From Falsiroseomonas sp044341625 (lineage in GTDB: Bacteria > Pseudomonadota > Alphaproteobacteria > Acetobacterales > Acetobacteraceae), in NCBI GenBank assembly GCA_044341625.1, contig JBIIRI010000038.1:1-23832 (forward strand): a stretch of 23,832 nt of DNA, given 5' to 3'. Numbering within the stretch: position 1 is the first letter of the stretch; each line of letters begins with the position of its first letter. The position numbers were made by a program, and so were the translations under genes. The notes beneath the pieces were generated by a model, which was given only the letters and a program-made list of their open reading frames with translations, made no database searches and was not told the origin of the DNA. Positions 1 to 8,010 of this stretch are shown piece after piece.

Positions 1-143
1 TCCAGCGCGCCATAGGCGTCGGCCGTCAGCGCGCCATCGGTGGTCAGCGTGTCGTCGATGTCGGTCAGCACCCAGCGCAGCGCCGCCAGCCGGCCCGGGG
101 GCACGGCGGCGAAGGGGCGCGGCGCTTCAGGCGGGCGGGTCAT
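1..143 (-). CDS. HAD-superfamily hydrolase, N-terminal part only (runs off the window edge)
   Basis: Only the first 47 codons lie in the window; the gene continues past base 1. The ATG is at 143 on the minus strand. HAD motif I is visible as D28-I-D30-D-T, followed by LTTDG, so D28 would be the phospho-aspartyl nucleophile and D30 the general acid/base of a Mg2+-dependent phosphatase. The substrate cannot be told from this fragment. The residues before the motif (about 27, rich in Pro and Ala) form a longer N-terminal lead than in many HAD phosphatases. The gene lies 57 bases after a DeoR-type repressor on the same strand. DeoR proteins usually sense sugar phosphates, so a sugar-phosphate phosphatase is a reasonable but unproven guess. 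An inverted repeat and two CATTAT hexamers lie in the gap before it, so it may have its own regulated promoter. Confidence 0.75.
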   Translation of the reverse strand, partial: MTRPPEAPRPFAAVPPGRLAALRWVLTDIDDTLTTDGALTADAYGAL

Positions 144-180
144 GGCACCCATAATGTCGGTGTGGCGCTTCCGGCAGATA

Positions 181-196
181 ATGTGGAGCCCCACAT
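181..196. promoter_or_regulatory. Inverted repeat, candidate DeoR-family operator upstream of the HAD gene
   Basis: ATGTGG-AGCC-CCACAT is a perfect 6-bp inverted repeat with a 4-base spacer. It lies between the deoR-type gene's stop codon and the HAD start codon. The same ATGTGG...CACATnAT pattern, read on the minus strand, occurs immediately in front of the regulator gene at 1002-1019. Assigning it to the regulator is inference. Confidence 0.4.
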
Positions 197-200
197 ACAG

Positions 201-1001
201 TCACGACGCTCCGCGCGCCAGGGTCACCACGGTTCCCGCCCGGCCCAGCGCGGTCGCGAGGGCCGGCGGCGGCGGCGCATCCGTGACCAGGTCGGTCAGC
301 TCCGCCAGCGGGCAGACGCATTCCAGCAGGCCACGCCCGAATTTTCCCGAATCGGCCACCAGAAGCCGCCGCGCCGCGCGCGCCAGCATCGCCCGCTTCA
401 CCCAGGCGGCGCGGGAGATCACCTCGCAAGGCCCCTCCTCCGTCAGGCCGGAGGCGCCGATTACCGCGAGGTCGGCATTGAAGCGGCGCAGGAAGGCCTC
501 CGTCTCCGACCCATAGACACCGCGTTCGGCGGCGCTGACATCGCCCGGGCACAGCACCACGCGCAGCCCCGCATCGCTGGCGGAAGCAAGCTCGGCGGCC
601 GCATTCAGGCTGTTGGTCAGCACCGTGGCCGGGATCGCGCGGGCGGCAAGCGCGCGGGCCACCTGCGTCGTCGTGCTGCCGGCATCCAGCATCACGACCG
701 AACCCGGCTCCACCAGCGCCGCAGCCGCAGCGCCGATCCGCGCGCGTTCCGCCACCGCCATCCGCTCGCGCGACGACAATTCCGGCTGCAGCGCCGCCTG
801 CACGACGGACGCGCCGCCATAGGTCCGCAGCAGCGCACCCTGCCGCGACAATTCCTCGATATCGCGCCGCACCGTCTCGCCCGAGACGCCGAACTCCACC
901 GCGAGCGCCGAGATCCGCACCGTCGGGTCGGTGGCAAGCGCGGCGAGGATACGGCGGTGGCGCTGCGCCTTGGCCGGGGCGCCCTGGGTCCTGCGAGGCA
1001 T
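201..1001 (-). CDS. DeoR/GlpR-family transcriptional repressor
   Basis: The protein has 266 residues, close to the family's usual 250-260. The N-terminal winged helix-turn-helix lies at about residues 16-65, with the recognition helix in VSGETVRRDIEEL (39-51). The C-terminal sugar-phosphate-sensing domain carries the family motifs LDAGST (105-110), VLTNSLNAA (from 127), IGASG (181-185) and ADSGKFGRG (216-224). It should bind operator DNA and release it on binding a phosphorylated sugar or related metabolite. The only plausible start is the ATG at 1001. There is no Shine-Dalgarno sequence before it because the space is taken by an inverted repeat (1002-1019), which suggests autoregulation or a near-leaderless message. 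It follows the EamA transporter by 43 bases and precedes a HAD phosphatase, all on the minus strand, so the three may form a small unit for uptake and metabolism of one substrate. The effector is not identifiable. Confidence 0.9.
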   Translation of the reverse strand: MPRRTQGAPAKAQRHRRILAALATDPTVRISALAVEFGVSGETVRRDIEELSRQGALLRTYGGASVVQAALQPELSSRERMAVAERARIGAAAAALVEPGSVVMLDAGSTTTQVARALAARAIPATVLTNSLNAAAELASASDAGLRVVLCPGDVSAAERGVYGSETEAFLRRFNADLAVIGASGLTEEGPCEVISRAAWVKRAMLARAARRLLVADSGKFGRGLLECVCPLAELTDLVTDAPPPPALATALGRAGTVVTLARGAS

Positions 1002-1019
1002 ATGTGAGAACTACCACAT
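1002..1019. promoter_or_regulatory. Inverted repeat abutting the deoR-type start codon, candidate autoregulatory operator
   Basis: ATGTG-N8-CACAT lies directly against the repressor's start codon on the minus strand. Read on that strand it is ATGTGGTAGTTCTCACAT followed by ATG. It resembles the repeat at 181-196, and both are relatively AT-rich for this sequence. A repressor bound here would block translation start or early transcription of its own gene. The functional link is inference from position and similarity. Confidence 0.4.
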
Positions 1020-1044
1020 CCAACAGCCGTTGTCCCCTGCCGCC

Positions 1045-1959
1045 TCAGCCGCCCCGCGCGCGCACCCTTTCGCGATACGCCATGTACAGGCCGCTCGCGG
1101 CGATCACGGCAGCGCCAAGCAGCGTCCACCCATCCGGCACATGGCCGAAGACCGCCACACCGAGCAGGCCGGAGGTCAGAAGCTGGGTGTAGGAGAAGGG
1201 CGCAAGCACCGAGGCCGGCGCCGCGCGATAGGCCAGCACGACCAGGTATTGCGCCGCCGCGGAGAATAGCCCGACCAGCAGACCCAGGCCGATCTGCGAC
1301 AGGCTCGGCAGCGTCACCCCCGCGGGGCCGAACAGCATCAGGAAGGGCAGCACCAGCGTCACCACCGCGAAGCCGACGCCGGCGGTCCAGAACAGCGTCG
1401 TCTCCGCCGCGTCCACCGCGCCGATGCGGCGCGTGACGATCACCGCCGAAGCCCAGGCGGCGGCAGAGCCAATGGGGAACAGCGCGGCCAGGGTGAAGGC
1501 ATCGCTGCCAGGCCGCAGGATGATCAGCATCCCCAACATGCCGACCCCGATCGCGCACCAGCGTCGCCAGGCCAATCGCTCGGCCAGGAAGATCACCGAC
1601 AGCACCGTGACGAAGACGGGCGAGACGAAATTGATCGCGGTCGCCTCGGCCAGGGGCAGGTGCTGCAAACCGGTGATGAACAGGATGGCGGAGGCGACGA
1701 CACCGAGGCCGCGCAGCACCTGCAGCCCTGGCGCCCGCGACCGCAAAAGCCCCCTGCCCGGCGCCCGTAGCAGCAGGATCGATGCGATGGCCAGGAAGGT
1801 ACCATAGCGCAGCCAGGCGACCTCGACCGCCGGCAGCGTCTCCCCCAGCCGCTTGGTCAGCGCGTCGGAGACGGAGAACAGGGAGACCGAGCCGAGCAGC
1901 AACGGGATGCCCCGCATCGGCTCGTCCCGCCCTGCCCCAGCCGTGTCGCTGCGTTTCAT
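1045..1959 (-). CDS. DMT-superfamily (EamA) transporter
   Basis: The 304-residue inner-membrane protein consists of about ten hydrophobic segments in two EamA-like halves. The first half carries FSVSDALTKRLGE and a conserved ATAINFVSPVFVTVLS stretch; the second carries LAYRAAPASVLAPFSYTQLL, both typical of drug/metabolite exporters of the RhaT/EamA type. A basic tail (YRERVRARGG) follows the last membrane segment. The substrate cannot be predicted from this family. I chose the ATG at 1959 because a short hydrophilic lead before the first helix is usual. The in-frame ATG at 1917 (MRGIPLLL) is a serious alternative, with a GAG triplet at about the right distance. An in-frame extension to 2019 looks unlike the family. 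The deoR-type gene starts 43 bases downstream on the same strand. Upstream it is divergent from the molybdenum hydroxylase gene. Confidence 0.88.
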   Translation of the reverse strand: MKRSDTAGAGRDEPMRGIPLLLGSVSLFSVSDALTKRLGETLPAVEVAWLRYGTFLAIASILLLRAPGRGLLRSRAPGLQVLRGLGVVASAILFITGLQHLPLAEATAINFVSPVFVTVLSVIFLAERLAWRRWCAIGVGMLGMLIILRPGSDAFTLAALFPIGSAAAWASAVIVTRRIGAVDAAETTLFWTAGVGFAVVTLVLPFLMLFGPAGVTLPSLSQIGLGLLVGLFSAAAQYLVVLAYRAAPASVLAPFSYTQLLTSGLLGVAVFGHVPDGWTLLGAAVIAASGLYMAYRERVRARGG

Positions 1960-2093
1960 CGCCGCAGCGAAGCATGCGTTGCGGGCCAGGGTCCACCGGC
2001 ACGGCGGCTGGCCAGCCATGCGCCAGGACGGGCGGCGGGTTGTGACGCGGATGGGTCTCTACGGCCGCGATCCGGCAGGCTAGGCTGGCCACC
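1960..2093. promoter_or_regulatory. Divergent intergenic region between the EamA transporter and the Mo-hydroxylase gene
   Basis: These 134 bases must hold the start signals for both divergent genes. They contain a perfect 12-bp palindrome GGCTGGCCAGCC at 2006-2017, and its left part, GGCTGGCCA, recurs at 2083-2091 just before the hydroxylase start. No convincing -35/-10 pair stands out. In sequence this GC-rich a 12-bp palindrome is expected several times by chance per window, so an operator role is only a possibility. Confidence 0.3.
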
Positions 2094-4370
2094 ATGGCAT
2101 TCGACGTGCTTCCCGGCCTCGGCCAGCCGCTGCGGCGGCTTGAGGATCCGAGGCTCCTTACCGGCGGCGGGCGCTTCGCGGCGGACCGCGCCGCGCCCCA
2201 TGCGTTGCAGGCGGTGTTCCTCCGCTCTCCCCACGCCCATGCGCGGGTCCTGGCCGTGGAGGCGGCGCTCGCGCGCCGGATGCCCGGCGTCGTCGCGGTC
2301 TTCACGGCCGAGGAGACGGCCGCCCTCGGCCACAACCCGACGCTGACGGAAATCTTCGACGCCAAGGGCCGCCGGCATGTCGAGCCGCCCCGGCTGCCCA
2401 TCGCCACCGGCCGCGTGCGCCATGTCGGCGAGATCATCGCCATGGTGGTGGCCGAGACGGCGCATCAGGCCCGCGACGCCGCCGAGGCCATCGCGATTAC
2501 CTATGACCCGCTTCCGGCCGTGGTGCTGACCCGCGACGCGCTCGCGCCCGGCGCGCCGCAGCTGCATGCGGAAGCGCCGGGGAACCTGGTCTGCGACTGG
2601 CGCAAGGGCGATGCGGCGATGGTGGAAGCCGCCATCGCGCAAGCCGCGCATGTCACGCGCTTTGCCACGCGATCCGCGCGCATCGTTGCCGGCTATATCG
2701 AGCCGCGCGCGGCGCTGGCGGAATGGCGGGATGGGGTGGTGACGCTGACCACGCCATCCCAGGGCGTGCATGTGATCCACCGGATCCTTTGCGACCATGT
2801 GCTGCGCTGGCCGCGAGAGGCGCTGCGCGTGGTGACGGAGGATGTCGGCGGCGGCTTCGGCCCCAAGCTGCCGCCCTATCCCGAACAGGCGCTCGCCTGC
2901 TTCGCCGCCGCCGCGCTGCGGCGCGACGTGCGCTGGGTGCAGGACCGCACCGAGCACCACCTGGCCGACACCCATGGGCGCGACCTGGAGGCGGAGATCA
3001 CGCTGGCGCTCGATGCCGATGGCCGCTTCACGGCGGTGAAGGTGGAGGCAACCGCGAATTTCGGCGCCTATGTCTCCGCCGTGAACCCGACCATCCCCAC
3101 GGGAGGCATGGCGAAGGTGATGACCGGCCTCTACGCCATCCCGGCCGCTTCCATCGCGATGCGCTGCGCCTTCACCAACACCGTGCCCGTCGATGCGATC
3201 CGCGGCGCGGGCAAGCCAGAGGCCTTCGTACTGCTGGAACGCGCCGTGGACCTCGCGGCGCGGGAGACCGGGCGCGATCCCGTCGCGCTGCGCCGGCTGA
3301 ACCTGGTGCCCGCCACGGCCTTCCCGTATCGCAGCGCGCTCGGCTTCACGCATGACAGCGGGGATTATGCGGCGCTGCTGGATGCGGCGCTGGCGACAGC
3401 GGACGATGCCGGCTTCGCAGCGCGCCGGGCGGCGTCTGCCGCGCGCGGCTTGCGGCGGGGGCGCGGCCTGTCCTGCCATCTGCACGGATCGGGCGGCTGG
3501 GGCGACGAGACCTCGATCGTCGAGGTGATGGCGGATGGCACCATCGCGGCGCGCACCGGCACGCAAAGCCAGGGCCAGGGCCATGCGACAGTCTATGCCC
3601 AGGTGCTGGCCGCCGCCTTCGGCGTGGCGCCCGACCGCATCCGTATCATCCAGGGCGACAGCGCGACCATACCGCGCGGCGGCGGCACGGGCGGGTCGTC
3701 ATCGACCATCATCTCCTCCACCACCCTCGCCCGCGCCGCGGAAGCCGCCATCGAGCAGGGCCGCGAGGCGGCGGCGGAGCTGCTGGAAGCCGCCCGCGCC
3801 GATATCGAATGGCAAGGCGCGCAGTATGCCGTGGCCGGCACCGATCGCCGCGTCGGGCTGTTCGAGGTCGCCGCACGCGCCGGGACGCTGGAAGGCCGCG
3901 CCGATTTCGCCGCCACCGTCGTCTCCTGGCCCGCCGGCGTCGCGGTGGCGGAGGTGGAGGTCGATCCAGAGACCGGCACCGTCACGCTCGACCGCTTCGC
4001 GGCGGCGGTCGATGCCGGCGTGGTGGTGAACCCCGTCCTGCTCGCGGGCCAGCTGCATGGCGGCTATGCGGCCGGGATCGGCCAGGCACTGATGGAACAG
4101 GCCGTCTATGATTCGGACGGCCAGTTGCTGGGCGCGACGCTGATGGACTACGCCATGCCGCGCGCGGATGACCTGCCCCGCTTCGACCATACGTTGGTCC
4201 CGGTGCCGACGCCGAACAACCCGCTCGGCATCAAGGGTGTGGGCGAACTGCCGACCAATGGCGCGCCGGCCGCCGTGGCCAATGCGGTGGCCGATGCGCT
4301 CGGCGGCGCCGAGGTCACGCTGCCGATGACCCCCGAACGCGTCTGGGCCGCGCTGAGACACCCGCGCTGA
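2094..4370 (+). CDS. Xanthine dehydrogenase/CO dehydrogenase-type molybdopterin-binding large subunit (aerobic, CoxL-like)
   Basis: The 758-residue protein is close to the length of CoxL/aldehyde oxidase large subunits. The a/b hammerhead domain starts with GQPLRRLEDPRLLTG (10-24). Mo-cofactor contacts include VGGGFGPK (251-258), QGQGH (493-497) and GIKGVGE near the end, with E718 in the position of the catalytic glutamate. Such enzymes hydroxylate a carbon next to a heteroatom using water and pass electrons through FeS and FAD subunits. The active-site loop reads AIRGAGKPEA (368-377) rather than the usual YRGAGRPE, and it is not the CO dehydrogenase loop with its cysteine, so CO oxidation is unlikely. 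No small FeS (CoxS) or FAD (CoxM) subunit gene is adjacent. The next gene is an unrelated hydrolase, so this is an orphan large subunit whose partners lie elsewhere. MoaC and MoeA, which make its cofactor, are about 13 kb downstream. The substrate is unknown. Confidence 0.9.
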   Translation: MAFDVLPGLGQPLRRLEDPRLLTGGGRFAADRAAPHALQAVFLRSPHAHARVLAVEAALARRMPGVVAVFTAEETAALGHNPTLTEIFDAKGRRHVEPPRLPIATGRVRHVGEIIAMVVAETAHQARDAAEAIAITYDPLPAVVLTRDALAPGAPQLHAEAPGNLVCDWRKGDAAMVEAAIAQAAHVTRFATRSARIVAGYIEPRAALAEWRDGVVTLTTPSQGVHVIHRILCDHVLRWPREALRVVTEDVGGGFGPKLPPYPEQALACFAAAALRRDVRWVQDRTEHHLADTHGRDLEAEITLALDADGRFTAVKVEATANFGAYVSAVNPTIPTGGMAKVMTGLYAIPAASIAMRCAFTNTVPVDAIRGAGKPEAFVLLERAVDLAARETGRDPVALRRLNLVPATAFPYRSALGFTHDSGDYAALLDAALATADDAGFAARRAASAARGLRRGRGLSCHLHGSGGWGDETSIVEVMADGTIAARTGTQSQGQGHATVYAQVLAAAFGVAPDRIRIIQGDSATIPRGGGTGGSSSTIISSTTLARAAEAAIEQGREAAAELLEAARADIEWQGAQYAVAGTDRRVGLFEVAARAGTLEGRADFAATVVSWPAGVAVAEVEVDPETGTVTLDRFAAAVDAGVVVNPVLLAGQLHGGYAAGIGQALMEQAVYDSDGQLLGATLMDYAMPRADDLPRFDHTLVPVPTPNNPLGIKGVGELPTNGAPAAVANAVADALGGAEVTLPMTPERVWAALRHPR

Positions 4371-4439
4371 GGGTTGGAGCCTGCCGCGCCGCTCCGCTAC
4401 AAACCGCCCATCGCAATACCTTCAGGAAGGATCGCCCGC

Positions 4440-5150
4440 ATGAAGCTCACCTGGTTCGGCCATTCGGCCTATCGGCTGGAATTCGGCAGTTCCGTCGTGA
4501 TGATCGACCCGTTCCTGACCGGCAATCCGGTCTTCGCCGGCGATCCCGTGGCGGCCTCGGCCGGTGCCACGCATGTGCTGATCACGCATGGGCATGCCGA
4601 CCATGTCGGCGATGCGCTGGCGATCCACCAGCGCACCGGCGCGAAGGTGGTCGCGAATTACGAGATCTGCCTGTGGCTGGCGCGGCAGGGCCTGAAGGCG
4701 ATGGACCCGATGAATTCGGGCGGCACCACCGACCAGGGCGAGTTCAGCGTGACGCTGACCGTCGCTTTCCATTCCTCCGCCACGATGGATGAGAACGGGA
4801 TCACCCACGACCTCGGCCTGCCGCATGGCATCGTCGTGACGCCGAAAATGGCGGGCGAGCCGACGATCTATCACATGGGCGACACGGAGGTGTTCTCCGA
4901 CATGGCGCTGATCGATGAGCTGCATAAGCCCGATGTCGCGATCGTGCCGGTCGGTGACCGCTTCACGATGGACGGCAAGCGCGGCGCGCTGGCGGTCCGC
5001 CGCTTCCTGCCCAGCGTGAAGACCGCCATCCCCTGCCATTTCGGCACCTTCGGCCTGATCGCGCCGAATGCGGATGTGTTCGTCCAGGCGATGCAGGGCG
5101 CGGCCGCGCGGGTACTGGTGCCCGAGAAGGGCGTGCCCTTCACGATCTGA
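4440..5150 (+). CDS. UPF0173 family metal-dependent hydrolase (metallo-beta-lactamase fold)
   Basis: The 236-residue protein matches the length and layout of the YtkL/UPF0173 family. It starts MKLTWFGHSAYRLE and carries the metal-binding motif THGHADHVGD (H50, H52, D54, H55). Further metal or catalytic positions are expected in the HSSATMD stretch, GDTEVFSDM and the late IPCHFGTFG. It is a soluble cytoplasmic hydrolase expected to bind two divalent metals; the natural substrate of this family is unknown. The start is set by the ATG at 4440, which has AGGAAGG at 4424-4430 as ribosome binding site. A longer in-frame reading from a TTG at 4374 would overlap the gap and lacks such a site. It lies 69 bases after the molybdenum hydroxylase, possibly co-transcribed, and converges on spoVR from the other side. 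Confidence 0.9.
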   Translation: MKLTWFGHSAYRLEFGSSVVMIDPFLTGNPVFAGDPVAASAGATHVLITHGHADHVGDALAIHQRTGAKVVANYEICLWLARQGLKAMDPMNSGGTTDQGEFSVTLTVAFHSSATMDENGITHDLGLPHGIVVTPKMAGEPTIYHMGDTEVFSDMALIDELHKPDVAIVPVGDRFTMDGKRGALAVRRFLPSVKTAIPCHFGTFGLIAPNADVFVQAMQGAAARVLVPEKGVPFTI

Positions 5151-5183
5151 GGGGCATCGCAGCTGGCCGCCGGGCCGATCCCC
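5151..5183. terminator. Hairpin between convergent genes (UPF0173 hydrolase and spoVR)
   Basis: GGGG-c-ATCG at 5151-5159 can pair with CGATCCCC at 5176-5183, with a single bulged C. Internal GGCC repeats could extend the stem. It fills the whole gap between the hydrolase stop and the spoVR stop. There is no T-run, so it would be a non-canonical terminator or an mRNA 3'-end stabiliser for both genes. Confidence 0.4.
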
Positions 5184-6730
5184 TACCCGACGATGCCGGG
5201 CCGTGCGCTGGCGTGGTGTTCCCGCAGCACCACGCCCGCCGCGGCATCGACTTCCCGCAGCACCACGCCATAGCCCCATAGGTCGGCGAGGTGCTGCAGC
5301 ACCGCGCGCGCGTCGTCCGGCTCCAGCAGCTGGTGATCCAGCACGCGATGGTGCAGCACCAGGCGCCGGTCGCCCGTAAGGTCCACATCCTCCACCTGGA
5401 TATCGGCATCGATCCGCCCGACATCGTAGTGCCGCGCCAGCGCCCGCCGTACGCGCCGGTAGCCGCGTTCGTCGTGGATGGCGTCGATGCGCAGATCCTC
5501 CTCCCCCTCATCGTCGATCAGGTGGAACAACCGCAGGCGGCGCATCAGGCGCGGGGAGAGGTATTGCGCGATGAAGCTGTCGTCGCGGTGGTTCGCCCAG
5601 GCCTCCCGCAGCACGGCATGGGCGTCGCCGCGCCCGGCGATCTCGGGGAACCAGTCGCGATCCTCGGCCTCCGGCGCGGTCGCGATGCGCGCGATATCCT
5701 CCATCATGGCGTAGCCGAGCGCATAGGGGTTGATGCCGGCATAGCGCGGATCGTCGAAGCCAGGCTGGAAGATCACGTTGGTGTGGCTGTGCAGGAATTC
5801 GAGGTAGTGGCCATCGGTCAGCCGCCCCGCCTCATGCAGCCGCGTGAGGATGCGGTGATGGACCCAGCTGGCGCAGCCTTCGTTCATGACCTTCGTCTGG
5901 CGCTGCGGGTAGAAGTACTGCTCGACATGGCGGACGATCCTGAGGATCTCCCGCTGCCAGGGCTTCAGGCGCGGCGCGGTCTTTTCCAGGAAATAGAGCA
6001 GGTTTTCCTGCGGCAATTGCAGCAGGGCGCGGCGGCGGGCTTCCTCGGCGCGGATGGTCGGCGCCCCGCCCGGCGCCGGCAGGGTGCGCCAGAGGTCGTC
6101 ATAGATCCGTTCCTCATGCCGGCGCCGCTCGCCTTCGCGCTTCTCCTCGCTGGCCAGGTCGGGGATGCGGCGGCGCGGTACGCGGAAGACGCCGTGGGAG
6201 GACAGCGCATGCGCCGCGTCCAGCACGCGTTCCACCGCGCCAATGCCGTGCCTGTCCTCGCAATCCAGGATGTAGCCGCGCGCGAATTCCAGGTAGTCGA
6301 GGATGCCGGACGCATCCGTCCATTCGCGGAACAGGTGGTTGTTGCGGAAGAAGTGGTTGTGGCCGAAGGCGGCGTGGGCGATCACCAGCGCCTGCATCGT
6401 CGCCGTGTTCTCCTCCATCACGTAACAAAGGCACGGGTCGGAGTTGATGACGATCTCATAGGCCAGGCCCTGCATGCCGCGGCGGTACAGCGCCTCGTGC
6501 CGGGCGAAGCGCTTGCCGAAGGACCAATGGCGATACAGCACGGGCATGCCGTTCGCCGCATAAGCGTCGAGCATCTGTTCGGCCGAGATCACCTCGATCC
6601 GCGTGGGATAGAGCGACAGGCCGAGTTCCGCGGTCGCAACCTCGGCGCAGGCCTCGTGGATGCGGCGCAGCGTGTCGAAGTCCCACTCGGCGCCTTCGAA
6701 CAGAAGTCGTCCCGAAGGCCCGCCGCTCAT
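5183..6730 (-). CDS. spoVR: SpoVR/YcgB family protein
   Basis: The 515 residues compare with about 510 for E. coli YcgB. The protein is soluble and, as usual for the family, rich in His, Trp and Tyr: EENTATMQALVIAHAAFGHNHFFRNN is the characteristic core, followed by MNEGCASWVHHRIL and INPYALGYAMMEDI. The C-terminal part contains the conserved DDSFIAQYLSPRLMR stretch. Its biochemical activity is not established; in Bacillus SpoVR affects spore cortex formation, and in proteobacteria it is part of a stress/stationary-phase group with PrkA and YeaH. The ATG at 6730 overlaps the yeaH stop codon (ATGA), and GGAGG (6738-6742) lies 7 bases before it, so translation is coupled to yeaH. The order prkA-yeaH-spoVR on one strand supports one functional unit. 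Residues before the chosen ATG in a longer reading do not resemble the family. Confidence 0.93.
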   Translation of the reverse strand: MSGGPSGRLLFEGAEWDFDTLRRIHEACAEVATAELGLSLYPTRIEVISAEQMLDAYAANGMPVLYRHWSFGKRFARHEALYRRGMQGLAYEIVINSDPCLCYVMEENTATMQALVIAHAAFGHNHFFRNNHLFREWTDASGILDYLEFARGYILDCEDRHGIGAVERVLDAAHALSSHGVFRVPRRRIPDLASEEKREGERRRHEERIYDDLWRTLPAPGGAPTIRAEEARRRALLQLPQENLLYFLEKTAPRLKPWQREILRIVRHVEQYFYPQRQTKVMNEGCASWVHHRILTRLHEAGRLTDGHYLEFLHSHTNVIFQPGFDDPRYAGINPYALGYAMMEDIARIATAPEAEDRDWFPEIAGRGDAHAVLREAWANHRDDSFIAQYLSPRLMRRLRLFHLIDDEGEEDLRIDAIHDERGYRRVRRALARHYDVGRIDADIQVEDVDLTGDRRLVLHHRVLDHQLLEPDDARAVLQHLADLWGYGVVLREVDAAAGVVLREHHASARPGIVG

Positions 6731-8010
6731 CGCGCCGCCTCCATCGCGCCCTTGCGGAACAGGTCGCGGAAGACCGGATAGATGTCCTTGCGGTTCCGCA
6801 CCTTCCGCATTGCCATTCGCGGTTCCGTGGCGCGCAGCTTGCCATAGGTGCGCCACAGATCCGTCTCGCGCGGCATGAAGCCGATCGGGCCGCCATCCTC
6901 GTCGCGGGCCACTTCCAGATAGGCGAAGTACTGGCAGGCCGGCAGCACCTGCCCGGTGAGCAGGGCGACGGTGCGGTCATTGTCGGCGGCGGTGTTGTCG
7001 CCGTCCGAGGCCTGGGCGACGTAGATGTTCCAATCCGCCGGGCTGTAGCGCGCGGCCATGACCTTCAACATTTCCTCGAAGGCGGTGGAGACCACGGTGC
7101 CACCGGTTTCCGGGGACCGGAAGAAGGTCTCCTCATCCACCTCCTTCGCTTCATGGGTGTGGCGGATGAAGACGACCTCCACATGCCGGTAGCGCCGCTG
7201 CAGGAACAGGTGCAGCAGCAGGTAGAAGCGCTTGGCGAGGTCCTTCATCCCTTCCGTCATGCTGCCCGAGACATCCATCAGGCAGAACATGACCGCGCGT
7301 GCGATCGGCCTGGGCGCGGGTTCGAACTGGCGGTAGCGCACGTCGATCGGGTCGATATAGGGGATCCGCGTCGCCCTCGCGCGCAGCGTACCCATGCGGG
7401 CCGCGAGCTCCGCGGCTGCCGCCGGGTCGGCTTCCTGTCGCAGCGCGTCTTCCAGCGCGTCGAGCTCCTCGGCCTTCGGGCGGCGCAGGGCCAGCCGGCG
7501 CGACAGCGCGTTCCGCATGGTCCGCCCCAGCGCCAGGTTCGCCGGGGAGCCCTGGGTCGCGTAGCCCGCGCGCCGGATGCCGGAGGCATCGCCCTCCACC
7601 AGGCGCTTCTTCGCCAACTCCGGCAGCTCGAGGTCTTCCAGGAACAGATCGAGGAATTCCTCCTGCGTCAGCGCGAAGCGGAACGTATCCTCGCCTTCGC
7701 CATCCGCGCTGCCCTCATGCCCCACGCCGCCGCCGCCGGGGGGGCGGGCTATGGTGTCGCCTTCGAGGTATTCCTTGTTGCCCGGCAGCACATGGTCGCG
7801 CACGCCGCCCGCGGCGCGGTGGAAATGCGGCTCCTTCACGCCGGAGGCGGGGATCGCCACCTCCGCCCCGCGCTCCATATCCTTCAGCCTGCGCTCGCCT
7901 GCCGAATTGCGGACCGCCTCCCGTACCATGTCCTTGGCGCGGCGCAGGAAGCGCTGGCGGTTCGCGAGGCTCTTGCCGCCGGGATTGAGCCGCCGATCAA
8001 CGATCTGCAT
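6727..8010 (-). CDS. yeaH: YeaH/YhbH family protein (DUF444, UPF0229, VWA-like)
   Basis: With the ATG at 8010 the protein has 427 residues, the size I recall for E. coli YeaH, and begins MQIVDRRLNPGGKSLANRQRF, the family's N-terminal signature. An ATG at 8028 would add six residues and is less likely. The C-terminal half is a von Willebrand factor A-like domain with a MIDAS-type metal site, DVSGS (246-250), plus QASDGDN further on. A Gly-rich linker (about 91-106) and an acidic EEFLDLFLEDLELPELAKK region precede it. The family is linked to the PrkA kinase and SpoVR in starvation and stress responses; the molecular role is not settled, but a metal-dependent adaptor or scaffold is the common idea. 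Its stop codon overlaps the spoVR start. It is separated from prkA by about 160 bases that contain possible hairpins, so its expression may be adjusted separately. Confidence 0.92.
   Translation of the reverse strand: MQIVDRRLNPGGKSLANRQRFLRRAKDMVREAVRNSAGERRLKDMERGAEVAIPASGVKEPHFHRAAGGVRDHVLPGNKEYLEGDTIARPPGGGGVGHEGSADGEGEDTFRFALTQEEFLDLFLEDLELPELAKKRLVEGDASGIRRAGYATQGSPANLALGRTMRNALSRRLALRRPKAEELDALEDALRQEADPAAAAELAARMGTLRARATRIPYIDPIDVRYRQFEPAPRPIARAVMFCLMDVSGSMTEGMKDLAKRFYLLLHLFLQRRYRHVEVVFIRHTHEAKEVDEETFFRSPETGGTVVSTAFEEMLKVMAARYSPADWNIYVAQASDGDNTAADNDRTVALLTGQVLPACQYFAYLEVARDEDGGPIGFMPRETDLWRTYGKLRATEPRMAMRKVRNRKDIYPVFRDLFRKGAMEAAR

Noticed and set aside
2006..2017. GGCTGGCCAGCC as an operator
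   Set aside because: A 12-bp palindrome of G/C bases is expected several times by chance in a window this long and GC-rich. It is kept only as a remark in the intergenic entry.
5291..6781. 496-codon plus-strand frame opposite spoVR
   Set aside because: It is a shadow of spoVR with no domain signatures; SpoVR motifs are unmistakable on the minus strand.
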